Below the pieces are notes generated by a model, which saw nothing but the letters and a program-made list of their open reading frames with translations, ran no database searches and was not told where the DNA came from. Both the position numbers and the translations under genes were made by a program. Below, piece by piece: positions 35,915 through 45,799 of a DNA stretch of 64,000 nucleotides (position 1 is its first letter; each line of letters begins with the position of its first letter). This stretch comes from Alteromonas indica (GTDB lineage: Bacteria; Pseudomonadota; Gammaproteobacteria; Enterobacterales; Alteromonadaceae): positions 1 through 64,000 of the forward strand of contig PYVY01000019.1 of assembly GCA_003056425.1 (NCBI GenBank), read 5' to 3'.

Positions 35915-36934
35915 TTACCAGCGTTGCAATACACGCTGGTAAACTTCTTCATCCAGTAAGCTAGGGCGAGCGGTTTGGGTAACCTCAGCTAGCGCCGCAA
36001 AAGCAGCCTGCGCATCTTCATATAAGGTGCCGTCTACATAGTAATGTGACTGTTGGCTGGCCTTCGTTCCATCCAGAGCAAAGGCATAAGATAGTGCAGT
36101 AGGGTTTAGCGATGTGTGTACCATATCGGCGCTGCTAATAAAGTCGGCTACCCCGTCATCGTCAAGGTCTTTGGTTAGCCAGTCAATGCCCAACAAGCGG
36201 TTATAGGTACCATCTTGCTGCATATTACTAATGGTTTTATCGAAACGTTTAAGCAGCGCTTGCGTGGCACTGCTGGTTCCGCTTAACGCCAGGTGAAACC
36301 CCGCCGTAACTAATGGCTGCGCGGATAAATGCACCAGTTCCTCGTTTTCGCTGCGTAGTAAACGATTAAACTCGTCCACCAGCAGACGACTGGTCATCAG
36401 GTAATACGCCCGGTTATCTGCCAGCTGTCTGAAAGCATCAAAGGTAGAGGGGTTGCGGGCCCATTTAATATCTTTAATCAGCCGTAGTTTATCCGTATTG
36501 GCAAAACGGTTTTCCACCGCAATCCGCTCGTCTTTAAGATGAGGCAGTAACACCACTTCTTTTACCGAGGGCTTTTTGCTGACGGCATACAGATAGACCG
36601 GCAGGTAACTGGCCGAATAGCTGAAGCTGGATTTATTATGGTCTAAATCAAGAAACGCATATTCGCCATCTAACGAGCCGCCTAATACACTGCTCCCTAA
36701 AAATGCCGGGCGCATCACCGACAGTTCCACAGTCTGCTCCATTCTGGCAAACGCCTCGGTAACAATACTGTTTAACCTGGCAGGCTCACCTTCATTATCA
36801 ACGTAAGTTGGCAACTGGCTGGCACCCAATTTTACCTGGGCATGAGTGTCGGCAGAGATCAGCATTAACGCTATTGCAGCTAACGTTATAGATATACAGC
36901 GCAAAGAGAATTCCTTGATAGATATAAAAATCAT
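35915..36934 (-). CDS. Periplasmic substrate-binding-like protein (SBP_bac_3 type)
   Basis: A 339-residue exported protein with a signal peptide ending ADTHA. It looks like the amino-acid-binding type: VKLGASQLPTYVDNEGEPAR, IVTEAFARM, and ISNMQQDGTYNRLLG near the C-terminus, as in TransportSub/PBPb domains of orphan proteins in marine bacteria. An Asp-rich segment (DLDDDGVADF) is near residue 260. No ABC transporter gene is adjacent. The ATG at 36934 is one option; a TTG further on, after AAGGAA, would also give a signal peptide. Confidence 0.6.
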   Translation of the reverse strand: MIFISIKEFSLRCISITLAAIALMLISADTHAQVKLGASQLPTYVDNEGEPARLNSIVTEAFARMEQTVELSVMRPAFLGSSVLGGSLDGEYAFLDLDHNKSSFSYSASYLPVYLYAVSKKPSVKEVVLLPHLKDERIAVENRFANTDKLRLIKDIKWARNPSTFDAFRQLADNRAYYLMTSRLLVDEFNRLLRSENEELVHLSAQPLVTAGFHLALSGTSSATQALLKRFDKTISNMQQDGTYNRLLGIDWLTKDLDDDGVADFISSADMVHTSLNPTALSYAFALDGTKASQQSHYYVDGTLYEDAQAAFAALAEVTQTARPSLLDEEVYQRVLQRW

Positions 36935-37105
36935 AAGAACAACAGTGTTCTTCTTTGCAGTGTAGCGGCTTTTCGACCTAAATAGCAAAACCGTGAGGGC
37001 GCAGGGGGGTTAAATGTTGGCAAGGAAGTTGTGCAGCACGGGTCATATGCAGGATTGATACACAAGCGAATGGTCGGGATGTGGCGGTTATCCTCGCGGC
37101 CAAAA

Positions 37106-37137
37106 CAAAAACAGCCAGCGACAGGCTGGCTGTTTTG
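37106..37137 (-). terminator. Intrinsic terminator of the M28 peptidase gene
   Basis: AAACAGCCAGC / GCTGGCTGTTT with a 4-5 base loop. The minus strand continues TTTTTGTTTTGG after the stem, so it stops leftward transcription 48 bases after the peptidase stop. Confidence 0.8.
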
Positions 37138-37184
37138 CATACCTGGGTTAGCCTGACAACAAAGGCAAACCAGGCGGGGATAGG

Positions 37185-38546
37185 TTATTGACCAAAGCTA
37201 CCTGCTGCGCCGGGAAACACTACCGGGCTTTCAAAGCCTGATTGGCTTACGCTGGCCACCCCGAAAAAGTAATTGTCGATAACCACATTTTCCAACGTAG
37301 CCGCAGAGACATCGCCAACAAATTTACTGTATTGCCACTGAGGCGCATCTGTATAACGCCAGTATATTTTATAGCCGGCTAGTTGCGGGTTTTGTTGCTT
37401 GTCAGCCGCCGTCCAACGCAGCGTTGTGTTGGCTGATACCGCACCTTCAATGGTTACATCTGCGGGCGGGGTAGGGGCCCAGGCCATGGAGGCCAGACTC
37501 ACCGCATTTAATGAGGTAAGCTTCGCCGCATAGTCAAAATTAACCCCCTCAATAGTATCGCCATATTCTACAGCGTCCTCGGTACGTAAATCCTGATGTT
37601 GACGAACATAGTTTTCGTTCGTTTCCATAATGCGGATACCCGGATAGCCCAAATCGTTAAACGGCCGATGGTGACCACCGCGGCCGTAGCGATCTAACCG
37701 GTAAATCACCATGGTGTCGAGGTTGGGAATATAATCGTCTGCCAGCTTATCGATGTAGCGGGCCAGATTGCGCGATGGAGAGTCAACTTCACCGCCGGTA
37801 AAGCGACGAGTACGGGCTTCATCGTCAGTTTCGGTTACCCGCGTGCCTTCGGCAAACAAGCGGGCGGTGGTATTATTTATCACCCCGTTTACCCCTTCAA
37901 TGTTTCCGATCATATCGTTATTTAATACCGCTTTAAGCCGCCAGCCTTCGCGCTGTGCTTTAGCGGCCAGAATTTTGCCGCCAAATAAACCTTGCTCTTC
38001 ACCTGCCAGCGCGGCGTAAACAATACTGCCGTTAAATTTGTACTGGGAAAGTACCCGCGCCGCTTCAAGTGTTCCGGCCACGCCAGAGGCATTATCATTC
38101 GCCCCCGGTGAGTCAGAGGTCGCATCCATCACATCCGATACCCGCGAATCAATATCCCCTGACATCATCACATAACGGTCCGGGTCGCTGGTTCCTCGTT
38201 GAATAGCAATAACGCTGATCACTTCAGTAGCTTCAGGAACACGTTCTTCGCCGCTGATGGTGTCGCCTACAAACATAACCTCCAGACAGCCGCCACATTC
38301 TTTTGAGATCGCTTCAAATTCTTGTTTTATCCATCGTCTTGCCGCGCCAATACCCCGGGTATCTGATTTGGTCTGCGATAACGTATGGCGGGTACCAAAG
38401 CCAACCAGTTTACGAATGTCTTGCTCTATTCTGTCGGCCGATATATCAGTAGGGATACGGTGGAGTTCTTCGGGAGTGGGAGAGGCGGCATAACTGCTCA
38501 AAGAGGTGGTAACAAGTGCTGAAACCACAGCCAGGCGTGCAAACAT
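37185..38546 (-). CDS. Secreted M28-family zinc peptidase with C-terminal fibronectin-like part
   Basis: A 453-residue protein. The signal peptide is MFARLAVVSALVTTSLSSYA. The M28 fold shows ligand motifs SGDIDSR, SPGANDNASGVAG (Asp), GEEQGLFGG (Glu-Glu) and NNDMIGN (Asp), with a downstream HHRPFND (His). The last 90 residues (VSANTTLRWTAADKQ to the end) look like a fibronectin type III module. The start with AAGGAG eight bases upstream is chosen over an upstream extension. It probably acts as an aminopeptidase in the periplasm or medium. Confidence 0.85.
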   Translation of the reverse strand: MFARLAVVSALVTTSLSSYAASPTPEELHRIPTDISADRIEQDIRKLVGFGTRHTLSQTKSDTRGIGAARRWIKQEFEAISKECGGCLEVMFVGDTISGEERVPEATEVISVIAIQRGTSDPDRYVMMSGDIDSRVSDVMDATSDSPGANDNASGVAGTLEAARVLSQYKFNGSIVYAALAGEEQGLFGGKILAAKAQREGWRLKAVLNNDMIGNIEGVNGVINNTTARLFAEGTRVTETDDEARTRRFTGGEVDSPSRNLARYIDKLADDYIPNLDTMVIYRLDRYGRGGHHRPFNDLGYPGIRIMETNENYVRQHQDLRTEDAVEYGDTIEGVNFDYAAKLTSLNAVSLASMAWAPTPPADVTIEGAVSANTTLRWTAADKQQNPQLAGYKIYWRYTDAPQWQYSKFVGDVSAATLENVVIDNYFFGVASVSQSGFESPVVFPGAAGSFGQ

Positions 38547-38610
38547 AAAAGCTCCTTCTAAGCTTGTTGTAGCCACGCCTGGATGGTTATTTTGTTATCA
38601 GCGGCGTGAC

Positions 38611-39306
38611 CTAAATAAAGGCGTAAGCATCGCCGAACAAGTTGCTCAGCGGAAGTTTACGGACGCTAAAGTCGTCTCTGGCAACCTTAGCCATTTCAAA
38701 CCTGCCGGCAATATACACCTGTACATTGTCCAACACAGGGTAGTCAGCTACTACAGCATGGTGAACCCACCCTGTGCGGCCAGACCAGCCTTCTTGCGCA
38801 AATTCTACCACAGGCACAAATGTAAACTGGTCATGCTCATCGGCTAGTTTACTAAGCTCATCGTGTAAATAAAGATCGCTAATATTTTTACCACCCCAGT
38901 ACAGTGAAATAGGGGTATGCGGATGATCTTTCAGGGCTTGTTGTAAAATAGACCAGGTATAAGAAAACCCGGTGCCACCGGCAATCAGAATGATGGGCTG
39001 GCCATTTGACTGTAAATACGCTTCGCCATGACCGCCGCTTAGTGCAATCTGACCTTCGTTACGCATTTGCTCAAGCACTTCGGTGGCATAAGCATTATTT
39101 TCATCAGCGCCAATATGCAGTTCTATTTTATGACTATCAAAAGCAGCATTGGCAATGGAAAAGGGGCGTTTATCATTTTCCCCCATATGCACCAGAATAT
39201 ACTGGCCAGCATGAAATTCGACTGGCTCGGCTGGGCTTAACACCACCTGATAGACGGCGTCGGTCAACGGGGTAATCGTGTCGACCTTACATTGAATTTG
39301 TGACAT
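38611..39306 (-). CDS. fre: NAD(P)H-flavin reductase
   Basis: A 231-residue ferredoxin-reductase-fold enzyme that gives reduced flavins and can reduce ferric complexes. The flavin-binding motif is RPFSIAN near residue 52, the nucleotide site LIAGGTGFSYTWSIL around 108, and YWGGKNISDLYLHDEL follows. It is the usual partner downstream of ubiD, 39 bases away on the same strand. Confidence 0.92.
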   Translation of the reverse strand: MSQIQCKVDTITPLTDAVYQVVLSPAEPVEFHAGQYILVHMGENDKRPFSIANAAFDSHKIELHIGADENNAYATEVLEQMRNEGQIALSGGHGEAYLQSNGQPIILIAGGTGFSYTWSILQQALKDHPHTPISLYWGGKNISDLYLHDELSKLADEHDQFTFVPVVEFAQEGWSGRTGWVHHAVVADYPVLDNVQVYIAGRFEMAKVARDDFSVRKLPLSNLFGDAYAFI

Positions 39307-39345
39307 TGATTCTCTTCTTTACTGTAAACGCTTAAAAACGGCGAG

Positions 39346-40815
39346 CTAACCCATGATACCAAGCTCATCCCAGATGTCATCCACACGCTTTTTAACGTCT
39401 TCGTCCATCACAATCGGGGTGCCCCACTCACGGTCAGTTTCGCCGGGCATTTTATTGGTGGCATCCATACCCATTTTTGAACCCAGGCCTGAGACTGGCG
39501 AAGCAAAATCAAGATAATCAATTGGCGTGTTTTCTACCAATACAGTATCTCGAGCGGGATCCATGCGGGTGGTAATGGCCCAGATAACATCATTCCAGTC
39601 GCGCGCGTTAACGTCATCGTCGCAGACGATAACAAACTTGGTATACATAAACTGACGTAAAAACGACCATACCCCCATCATTACCCGTTTCGCATGGCCT
39701 GGGTATTGTTTTTTCATGGTAACAACTGCCATACGGTAAGAACAGCCTTCAGGCGGTAGGTAAAAGTCTACAATTTCGGGGAATTGCTTTTGTAAAATAG
39801 GTACAAACACCTCGTTTAGCGCCACCCCTAAAATAGCGGGTTCGTCAGGTGGCCGGCCAGTATAAGTGGAATGATAAATCGGATTTTCACGATGCGTTAT
39901 ATGCGTTACGGTGAACACCGGAAACGAATCAACTTCATTATAATAGCCGGTATGGTCGCCATAAGGGCCTTCCGGGGCCATCTCATCCTGCGCAATATAG
40001 CCTTCTAAAACAATCTCTGCACTGGCTGGTACCTGTAAATCATTGCTAATGGATTTTACGACTTCGGTTTTATCGCCTCGTAACAGCCCTGCGAAGGCAT
40101 ATTCACTTAACGTATCAGGCACGGGTGTCACGGCGCCTAAAATGGTGGCAGGGTCAGCGCCCAGGGCCACTGATACCGGGTAAGGTTCGCCGGGATGAGT
40201 TTGGCACCATTCCCGAAAATCCAGGGCGCCGCCACGGTGCGACAACCAGCGCATGATAAGCTTGTTCTTACCCAGTAGTTGTTGACGGTAAATCCCCAGG
40301 TTCTGCCGCTTTTTGTGTGGCCCGCGGGTTATCGTTAACCCCCATGTCACTAACGGCGCTGCATCGCCCGGCCAGCAGCGTTGAATGGGTAACCGTGTTA
40401 AGTCAACGTCTTCGCCGCTCATTACTACTTCCTGACAGGGCGCTTTACGTACTTCTTTGGCCGGCATATTCAGTACCTGGCGAAACACTGGCAGTTTTTC
40501 CCATAAATCTTTAATGCCCTTGGGCGGCTCTGGCTCTTTCAGGTAGGCCAGTAATTTACCGACTTCCCGCAACGCATGCACATTTTCCTGGCCCATTCCC
40601 AACGCTACCCGATCGGGGGTACCAAACAGATTCGCCAACACCGGAATATCGCTGCCTTTCGGATTTTCAAATAACAATGCGGGGCCGCCGGCGCGCAACG
40701 TACGATCGGCAATTTCCGTCATTTCCAGATCAGTATCGATTTCTCTGGTAATTCGTTTAAGCTCGCCACGTGCGTCCAGTTTTGCAATGAAATCCCGTAA
40801 GTCTTTATACTTCAT
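39346..40815 (-). CDS. ubiD: 4-hydroxy-3-polyprenylbenzoate decarboxylase
   Basis: A 489-residue prenyl-FMN decarboxylase of ubiquinone synthesis. MKYKDLRDFIAKLDARGELKRI begins the family; GQNVHALREVGKLLAYL-like and EGPYGDHTGYYNEVDSFPVF segments and the catalytic E-R-E region (EIVLEGYI, MAPEGPYGDHTG) are present. Its size matches UbiD (about 490-497). It probably shares a transcript with fre downstream. Confidence 0.95.
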   Translation of the reverse strand: MKYKDLRDFIAKLDARGELKRITREIDTDLEMTEIADRTLRAGGPALLFENPKGSDIPVLANLFGTPDRVALGMGQENVHALREVGKLLAYLKEPEPPKGIKDLWEKLPVFRQVLNMPAKEVRKAPCQEVVMSGEDVDLTRLPIQRCWPGDAAPLVTWGLTITRGPHKKRQNLGIYRQQLLGKNKLIMRWLSHRGGALDFREWCQTHPGEPYPVSVALGADPATILGAVTPVPDTLSEYAFAGLLRGDKTEVVKSISNDLQVPASAEIVLEGYIAQDEMAPEGPYGDHTGYYNEVDSFPVFTVTHITHRENPIYHSTYTGRPPDEPAILGVALNEVFVPILQKQFPEIVDFYLPPEGCSYRMAVVTMKKQYPGHAKRVMMGVWSFLRQFMYTKFVIVCDDDVNARDWNDVIWAITTRMDPARDTVLVENTPIDYLDFASPVSGLGSKMGMDATNKMPGETDREWGTPIVMDEDVKKRVDDIWDELGIMG

Positions 40816-41091
40816 AGGTAACCTGTTCAGCCTGCCAGAATAATTGTGGGCAGCAGTATAGCATTTACTCTGGTGAAGGCATTAACCGGATAGTGCGGGA
40901 GCAAAGGGAAACGGGAGCAGCTATCCAGCGGTGATTTTTCGCTGGACAGCAACGGTTAATGGGTGTCATATAGGTATTCAACAGGGCTTAGCCGACATAG
41001 GTTTGGCTAGGTCGGTCGGTTTACAAAGTGAATTTGTGACAAAAATATAATGAAGCAGAAACTCTCTGCTTCCCCGCAACGGGAGCGCGCA

Positions 41092-41337
41092 ATGGGTACA
41101 TTCGATAAGGCAATGACAGAAGAGTTAAACTTGTTATTAAAGTTTCCCTCAGACAGTTTGATGCAGGGCCTGAAAATACACCACGATGCCAGTCAGGCGA
41201 TGGTAGATGCAGCTCAAAGCCTGCACTCTAAGGGCCTGGTAACCCAGCCAGATGGCGGCTACTTAACAGATTTAGGGATAGATGTAGCGGATCATGCGCG
41301 CAAGGTATATAGCGCCTTGCTACGAAAACTCAACTAA
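41092..41337 (+). CDS. TIGR02647 family small protein
   Basis: An 81-residue protein matching the pattern I know for TIGR02647: LNLLLKFP-x-MQGLKIHHDA, and LVTQPDGGYLTDLG-DVADHA. Function is unknown; the compact helical shape hints at a nucleic-acid-binding role. The ATG after GGGAG at 41092 is chosen over one 14 codons upstream. Confidence 0.8.
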   Translation: MGTFDKAMTEELNLLLKFPSDSLMQGLKIHHDASQAMVDAAQSLHSKGLVTQPDGGYLTDLGIDVADHARKVYSALLRKLN

Positions 41338-41389
41338 TCAATAGCCGTATAAGGCAACCTAAGCTTTAGTTTTGATTGCGCCTGCCGAT

Positions 41390-42040
41390 ATGAAAAAGCA
41401 GGCAGTCGCAATCTGGTATCGTGTTATGAAATATCTGTTTTTTATTAGTGCAATTTGGGTAATGCAGGGCGCTCACGCGCAAACTGACGATCTAAAAGCA
41501 GTACAGTTGTATTCGCAAGATAGGCTTATTGCATTAATAGATAAAAATGCACATTTGGCCCAGGTTACCGCTGACCGCTGTCAATTGGTGCAGGATATTG
41601 AGGCCCATGCCGAGATTTTGAAAGAGCCTGCTTATCAGTTTTTATGGGGCGATATGTTGGCCTGGGGAGTATGTGTAGACGCTAACCCCAAGCGGGGCGT
41701 CAGGCTTATGCATGAGGCTGGCGAGCAAGGGTTGCCTGCGGCCCTGGAACAATTAGGTCGTTACTATAGTACCGGTACCCTGGTTCAGGACGACAAAAGC
41801 CGCGCGGTCATCTACCTGCGTGAAGCGGCTGCCTTAGGCAATCTTAAAGCCCAACTTCAATTAGCCCAGTTATTTATTGATGGGTATGGTAGCCCTTACG
41901 ATTACGAAGACGCCTATCGCTGGCTTTACAATGCGATTACTGCTGATGCCTCGACCCACCAAAAAATTGCCGGTTATCTTAGTGCCCTGGAGCAATTGAT
42001 GCACCCCAAAGCGGTGCGCAACGCCCGGCGGCCTTTATAA
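41390..42040 (+). CDS. motX: Sodium-type flagellar motor protein MotX
   Basis: A 216-residue exported protein, signal peptide ending QGAHA. Sel1-like repeats fill the mature part. The MotX pattern YQFLWGDMLAWGVCVD, GLPAALEQLGRYYSTGTLVQ and PYDYEDAYRWLYNA is recognisable. MotX forms the T-ring with MotY and links PomAB stators to sodium-driven polar flagella. The start is uncertain: ATG at 41390 (basic MKKQ start) or at 41426. It stands alone, just upstream of rnr, with no other flagellar gene in view, as I recall for related marine genera. Confidence 0.82.
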   Translation: MKKQAVAIWYRVMKYLFFISAIWVMQGAHAQTDDLKAVQLYSQDRLIALIDKNAHLAQVTADRCQLVQDIEAHAEILKEPAYQFLWGDMLAWGVCVDANPKRGVRLMHEAGEQGLPAALEQLGRYYSTGTLVQDDKSRAVIYLREAAALGNLKAQLQLAQLFIDGYGSPYDYEDAYRWLYNAITADASTHQKIAGYLSALEQLMHPKAVRNARRPL

Positions 42041-42185
42041 TTGCCGATCTGAAAACAGATCCAGCTGCCCTTTATTTTCAGTAAAAACCTGCGAATTTTA
42101 AAAAACCTGTGTATTGGCCTTTTTGTGGCCTATGTCACGGCTTTTTTATCTGTCGGTAATATAACCATGTTTTACTGTGTGTAAC

Positions 42186-42194
42186 TGTTATACT
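42186..42194 (+). promoter_or_regulatory. Extended -10 promoter for rnr-rlmB
   Basis: TGTTATACT is an extended -10 element. A -35 at 17 bases upstream is poor, as is common with extended -10 promoters. Transcription would start near 42201, about 45 bases before the rnr ATG. Confidence 0.5.
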
Positions 42195-42244
42195 GGCGAC
42201 ATGAAGATTATGTATAAATTAACTACAGGTAAAAGACCAACTGC

Positions 42245-44566
42245 ATGAGTGACGATCCCCATTTTCAGCGCGAACAAGAGAAATACGAAAACCCGGTAGC
42301 CAGCCGCGAATATCTGTTATCCGTGATTAAAGCCAATGGCAAACCTATGTCATTTCTTGAGATATGCGCCGCGGTGGACGCCACTGAGGAAGATAACCGC
42401 ATTGGCATTCAGCGCAGGCTGCGCGCCATGGAGCGCGAAGGTCAACTCCAGTTTAACAAAAGTAAACGCTACGCCATTATGGATAAGGAAGATCTTATCC
42501 GCGGCCGTATTATCGGCCACCGCGATGGGTTTGGCTTTTTACGCCCGCAAGATAACAGCGGCGACATGTATATCAGCGGTGGTCAGATGCAGTTATTTCT
42601 GCATGATGACATTGTGGATGCCCGCGTAAGCGGTACCGACCGCCGCGGTCGCAAAGAAGCGTATATCGTAGCGGTAGCAGAGCCACGTAATGAACCTATT
42701 GTCGGGCGGTATTACACTGAACATAACATGGGTGTGGTGATTCCTGATGATAGCCGCATCAACCATGAAATTGTTATCCCACCGGAGCATGCCCATGGGG
42801 CCCGGATGGGGCAGGTAGTGGTTGTTGAACTGACCCAGCGCCCCCGCCGCCGGGTTAGCCCGGTAGGCAAAATTACCGAAATTCTGGGCGACCATATGGC
42901 GCCGGGAATGGAAATTGAAATGGCCCTGCGGACCTTTGATATACCGCACCAGTGGCCAGAAGGTGTTGAACGCCATACCCAGAAACTGGGTGAACAGGTA
43001 CCTGAAGAAGCCAAAGACGGACGCATAGATTTACGTCAGTTACCCTTGGTGACGATTGATGGCGAAGACGCCCGCGACTTTGACGATGCGGTATTTTGTG
43101 AACCACTTGAAGATGGTGGCTTTCAGTTATGGGTGGCGATTGCTGATGTAAGCCATTATGTGCGCCCGGGTACCGCGCTGGATAGCGAAGCCATTAATCG
43201 GGGGAACTCGGTATATTTTCCTGAGCAGGTTATTCCTATGCTGCCGGAAAAATTATCCAACGGCTTATGTTCCCTGAACCCTGAAGTTGACCGGTTGTGT
43301 ATGGTCTGCGAGATGACCATTACTGCTAATGGCAAGCTAGACAACTTTGAGTTTTACGAAGCGGTGATGAATTCTCATGCCCGGCTTACTTATAATAAAG
43401 TTTGGCGTATTTTGCAGGGCGATAAAGATCTTAATCAGCGCTATGCAGAGCAGGTACCGCATTTACGCAATTTACATGCGCTGTATCGCACCCTGAAAAA
43501 AGCCCGGATGGGCCGCGGTGCAATAGAATTTGAAACTCAGGAAAGCAAATTTGTTTTCAACGCCCAGCGCAAAATAGAGAACATTGTGCCGGTGGTGCGT
43601 AACGATGCGCACAAAATGATTGAAGAATGTATGATCATGGCCAACGTCAGTGCCGCCCAAATGCTTGAAGAGCACAAAGCTGCGTCGTTATTCCGGGTTC
43701 ATGATAAACCTGATGCTGACCGTCTGACCGCCTTTACCTCGTATTTAAGCGAAATTGGTGTACCTCATCGTATTAATGATGATGCCACCCCCGCAGATTT
43801 TACCGATGTGGTAACCAAAACGCGCAGTCGTCCTGATCAGGAACTCATTCAGACCATGTTATTAAGGTCGATGAAGCAGGCTGTGTATGATGGTGAAAAC
43901 ATTGGCCATTTTGGCCTGGCGTTAGGCCAGTATGCGCACTTTACCTCTCCAATCCGCCGTTATCCTGATCTTGTGGTTCACCGCGCAATAAAAGGTATTT
44001 TAGCCAAAGCGCCATACCGCGAAAAAGTGTCCGGGGCTAAGAGCTACAGCGAAGAAGAAATTTCGCAGTTAGGTGAACAGTGCTCAATGACCGAGCGGCG
44101 CGCGGACGACGCTACCCGGGACGTGGCTGACTGGCTTAAATGTGAGTTTATGCAGGACCATGTCGGGGAAAGCTTTGAAGGCGTAGTGAGCTCAGTCACC
44201 AACTTTGGTTTATTCGTAAGGCTGACCGAGTATCATATTGATGGCTTAGTGCATATAACCTCATTGGATGATGACTACTATCGCTACGACGATGTTAAGC
44301 AAACCTTACTGGGCGAGACCGGCGCACGCCAGTTCCGGTTAGGTGATACGTTGATGGTGAAGGTTGCCGCGGTTAATCTGGATGAAAGAAAGATTGATTT
44401 AGTACTTGATAGCGCTATGCTGCGCACCCGCTCGGGTAAGAAAGTTAAATCACGCTCTGCGGGAAAATCAGGTAAGGGCGGCAAGTCCGATAACCCAAGC
44501 GCTGCAGGCAAACCGGCTGGTAAAAAAAGCGGCAAACCGGCCCCTCGTAAAGGTAAGAAGCAATAA
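42245..44566 (+). CDS. rnr: Ribonuclease R
   Basis: A 773-residue 3'-5' exoribonuclease. Order: N-terminal winged helix (LEICAAVDATEEDNRIGIQRRL), cold-shock domains (GRIIGHRDGFGFLRP), the RNB catalytic domain with DGEDARDFDDAVF (acidic metal ligands, near residue 275-287), an S1 domain (GESFEGVVSSVTNFGLFVRL near 640), and a long Lys/Gly/Ser-rich basic tail. The stop is directly followed by the rlmB ATG. Degrades structured RNA and takes part in rRNA quality control. Confidence 0.96.
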   Translation: MSDDPHFQREQEKYENPVASREYLLSVIKANGKPMSFLEICAAVDATEEDNRIGIQRRLRAMEREGQLQFNKSKRYAIMDKEDLIRGRIIGHRDGFGFLRPQDNSGDMYISGGQMQLFLHDDIVDARVSGTDRRGRKEAYIVAVAEPRNEPIVGRYYTEHNMGVVIPDDSRINHEIVIPPEHAHGARMGQVVVVELTQRPRRRVSPVGKITEILGDHMAPGMEIEMALRTFDIPHQWPEGVERHTQKLGEQVPEEAKDGRIDLRQLPLVTIDGEDARDFDDAVFCEPLEDGGFQLWVAIADVSHYVRPGTALDSEAINRGNSVYFPEQVIPMLPEKLSNGLCSLNPEVDRLCMVCEMTITANGKLDNFEFYEAVMNSHARLTYNKVWRILQGDKDLNQRYAEQVPHLRNLHALYRTLKKARMGRGAIEFETQESKFVFNAQRKIENIVPVVRNDAHKMIEECMIMANVSAAQMLEEHKAASLFRVHDKPDADRLTAFTSYLSEIGVPHRINDDATPADFTDVVTKTRSRPDQELIQTMLLRSMKQAVYDGENIGHFGLALGQYAHFTSPIRRYPDLVVHRAIKGILAKAPYREKVSGAKSYSEEEISQLGEQCSMTERRADDATRDVADWLKCEFMQDHVGESFEGVVSSVTNFGLFVRLTEYHIDGLVHITSLDDDYYRYDDVKQTLLGETGARQFRLGDTLMVKVAAVNLDERKIDLVLDSAMLRTRSGKKVKSRSAGKSGKGGKSDNPSAAGKPAGKKSGKPAPRKGKKQ

Positions 44567-45307
44567 ATGGCACAGCACGAATGGTTATACGGCATGCACG
44601 CAGTGCAGGCCGTGTTGGAAAGAGAGCCTGAACGGGTTCTTGAATTATTAGTTTTAAAAGGCCGCAATGACGATCGTTTAGGCGACGTTATAAACCAGGC
44701 CCGCCGCTTTGGCGTTAGCGTTCAGTTTTGCCATCGCAAAGCGTTAGATGACAAAGTCGATGGTGAGCAACATCAGGGTGTGGTAGCAAAAGCTAAACCT
44801 GCCCGCGTCTTAGACGAAAGCGACTTGGCCGCCCTCGTAGAAGCTGCACAGCGCCCGTTCTTACTTATTTTGGATGGGGTTACCGATCCGCATAATCTGG
44901 GGGCGTGCTTGCGTACCGCGGATGCGGCCGGCGTAAATGCGGTAGTGGTGCCCAAAGACAAATCAGTAGGGCTTACCAGCACCGCGCGTAAAGTAGCTTG
45001 TGGCGCTGCCGAAACAGTCCCATTTGTGCAGGTAACAAATTTAGCGCGCACCTTAAAATCATTACAGGATCAGGGCGTGTGGATTATCGGCACTGCCGGG
45101 GAAACCAGCCAGACATTGTATGATGTTAAACTTGATGGCCCCATGGCCTTGGTGATGGGCGCTGAAGGTAAAGGGATGCGTCGGTTAACGCGCGAAACCT
45201 GCGATGAATTGGTAAACCTGCCCATGGCAGGTTCGGTATCCAGTTTGAATGTATCGGTGGCTACCGGTATTTGTTTATACGAAATAGTTCGTCAGCGTTT
45301 AGCCTGA
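44567..45307 (+). CDS. rlmB: 23S rRNA (guanosine-2'-O)-methyltransferase RlmB
   Basis: A 246-residue SpoU/TrmH-family enzyme. Motif 1 is DPHNLGACLRTADAAG, motif 2 ALVMGAEGKGMRRLT, and motif 3 LPMAGSVSSLNVSVATGICLYE, which form the SAM-binding knot. RlmB methylates G2251 in Escherichia coli numbering. It directly follows rnr with no gap, the usual gammaproteobacterial pair. Confidence 0.95.
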   Translation: MAQHEWLYGMHAVQAVLEREPERVLELLVLKGRNDDRLGDVINQARRFGVSVQFCHRKALDDKVDGEQHQGVVAKAKPARVLDESDLAALVEAAQRPFLLILDGVTDPHNLGACLRTADAAGVNAVVVPKDKSVGLTSTARKVACGAAETVPFVQVTNLARTLKSLQDQGVWIIGTAGETSQTLYDVKLDGPMALVMGAEGKGMRRLTRETCDELVNLPMAGSVSSLNVSVATGICLYEIVRQRLA

Positions 45308-45799
45308 TTTTATTGAAAAAACCTCTGTCAGTGAACATATGTTGACAGAGGTTCCCCACCTTAAATGCTTCCTTTCGTTTCAATTTGATACAAAATTATC
45401 TAGTTTTAAATAGCATTCCAGCACCCGCCACCGGGTTAATAGGGTGGAATTGAGTCAGTTGATGTTGTCATGGCGTATTGAAATAACCTTCGCTAATGGG
45501 GATTAACAGTGCTAGTTAATACACCGATTTTTTAGGTATTTATTTTAATAACCAGGCATTACAACTCATACAGAATTGCAGGGATGGTTTTGTAGTATGA
45601 CTTATTCGGATAACCCTGTTGTCCGACATAATTTGCCAGGCTCACATTGTAAATTATCGCGGGAAGAGGAAGGGATTGGCCTCTTTTTCCGAATCACGAG
45701 AAATACAGTGGGGTAGGGCATTCTTATAATAAAACCCAGCAGTAACGCTACTTTGAAGAGCGAGGGAGAGAAAAACAAGACAGGAAAAGGAAACAACAA
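45308..45799. other. 492-base intergenic region upstream of the S8 protease
   Basis: It begins with a 10-bp hairpin, ACCTCTGTCA / TGACAGAGGT (45321-45351), whose loop holds the palindrome AACATATGTT; the T run is only on the minus strand. The middle shows no ORF with a ribosome site. A TATAAT is at 45725-45730 near the protease gene. Confidence 0.5.
45725..45730 (+). promoter_or_regulatory. Putative -10 element for the S8 protease gene
   Basis: A consensus TATAAT about 70 bases before the ATG. No good -35 hexamer lies 16-18 bases upstream, so an activator or alternative factor may be needed. AAAGGAAAC near the ATG is a fitting ribosome site. Confidence 0.4.

Noticed and set aside
36935..36988. 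N-terminal extension of the periplasmic binding-like protein from a TTG
   Set aside because: It would put a charged stretch ahead of the signal peptide and has no ribosome site.
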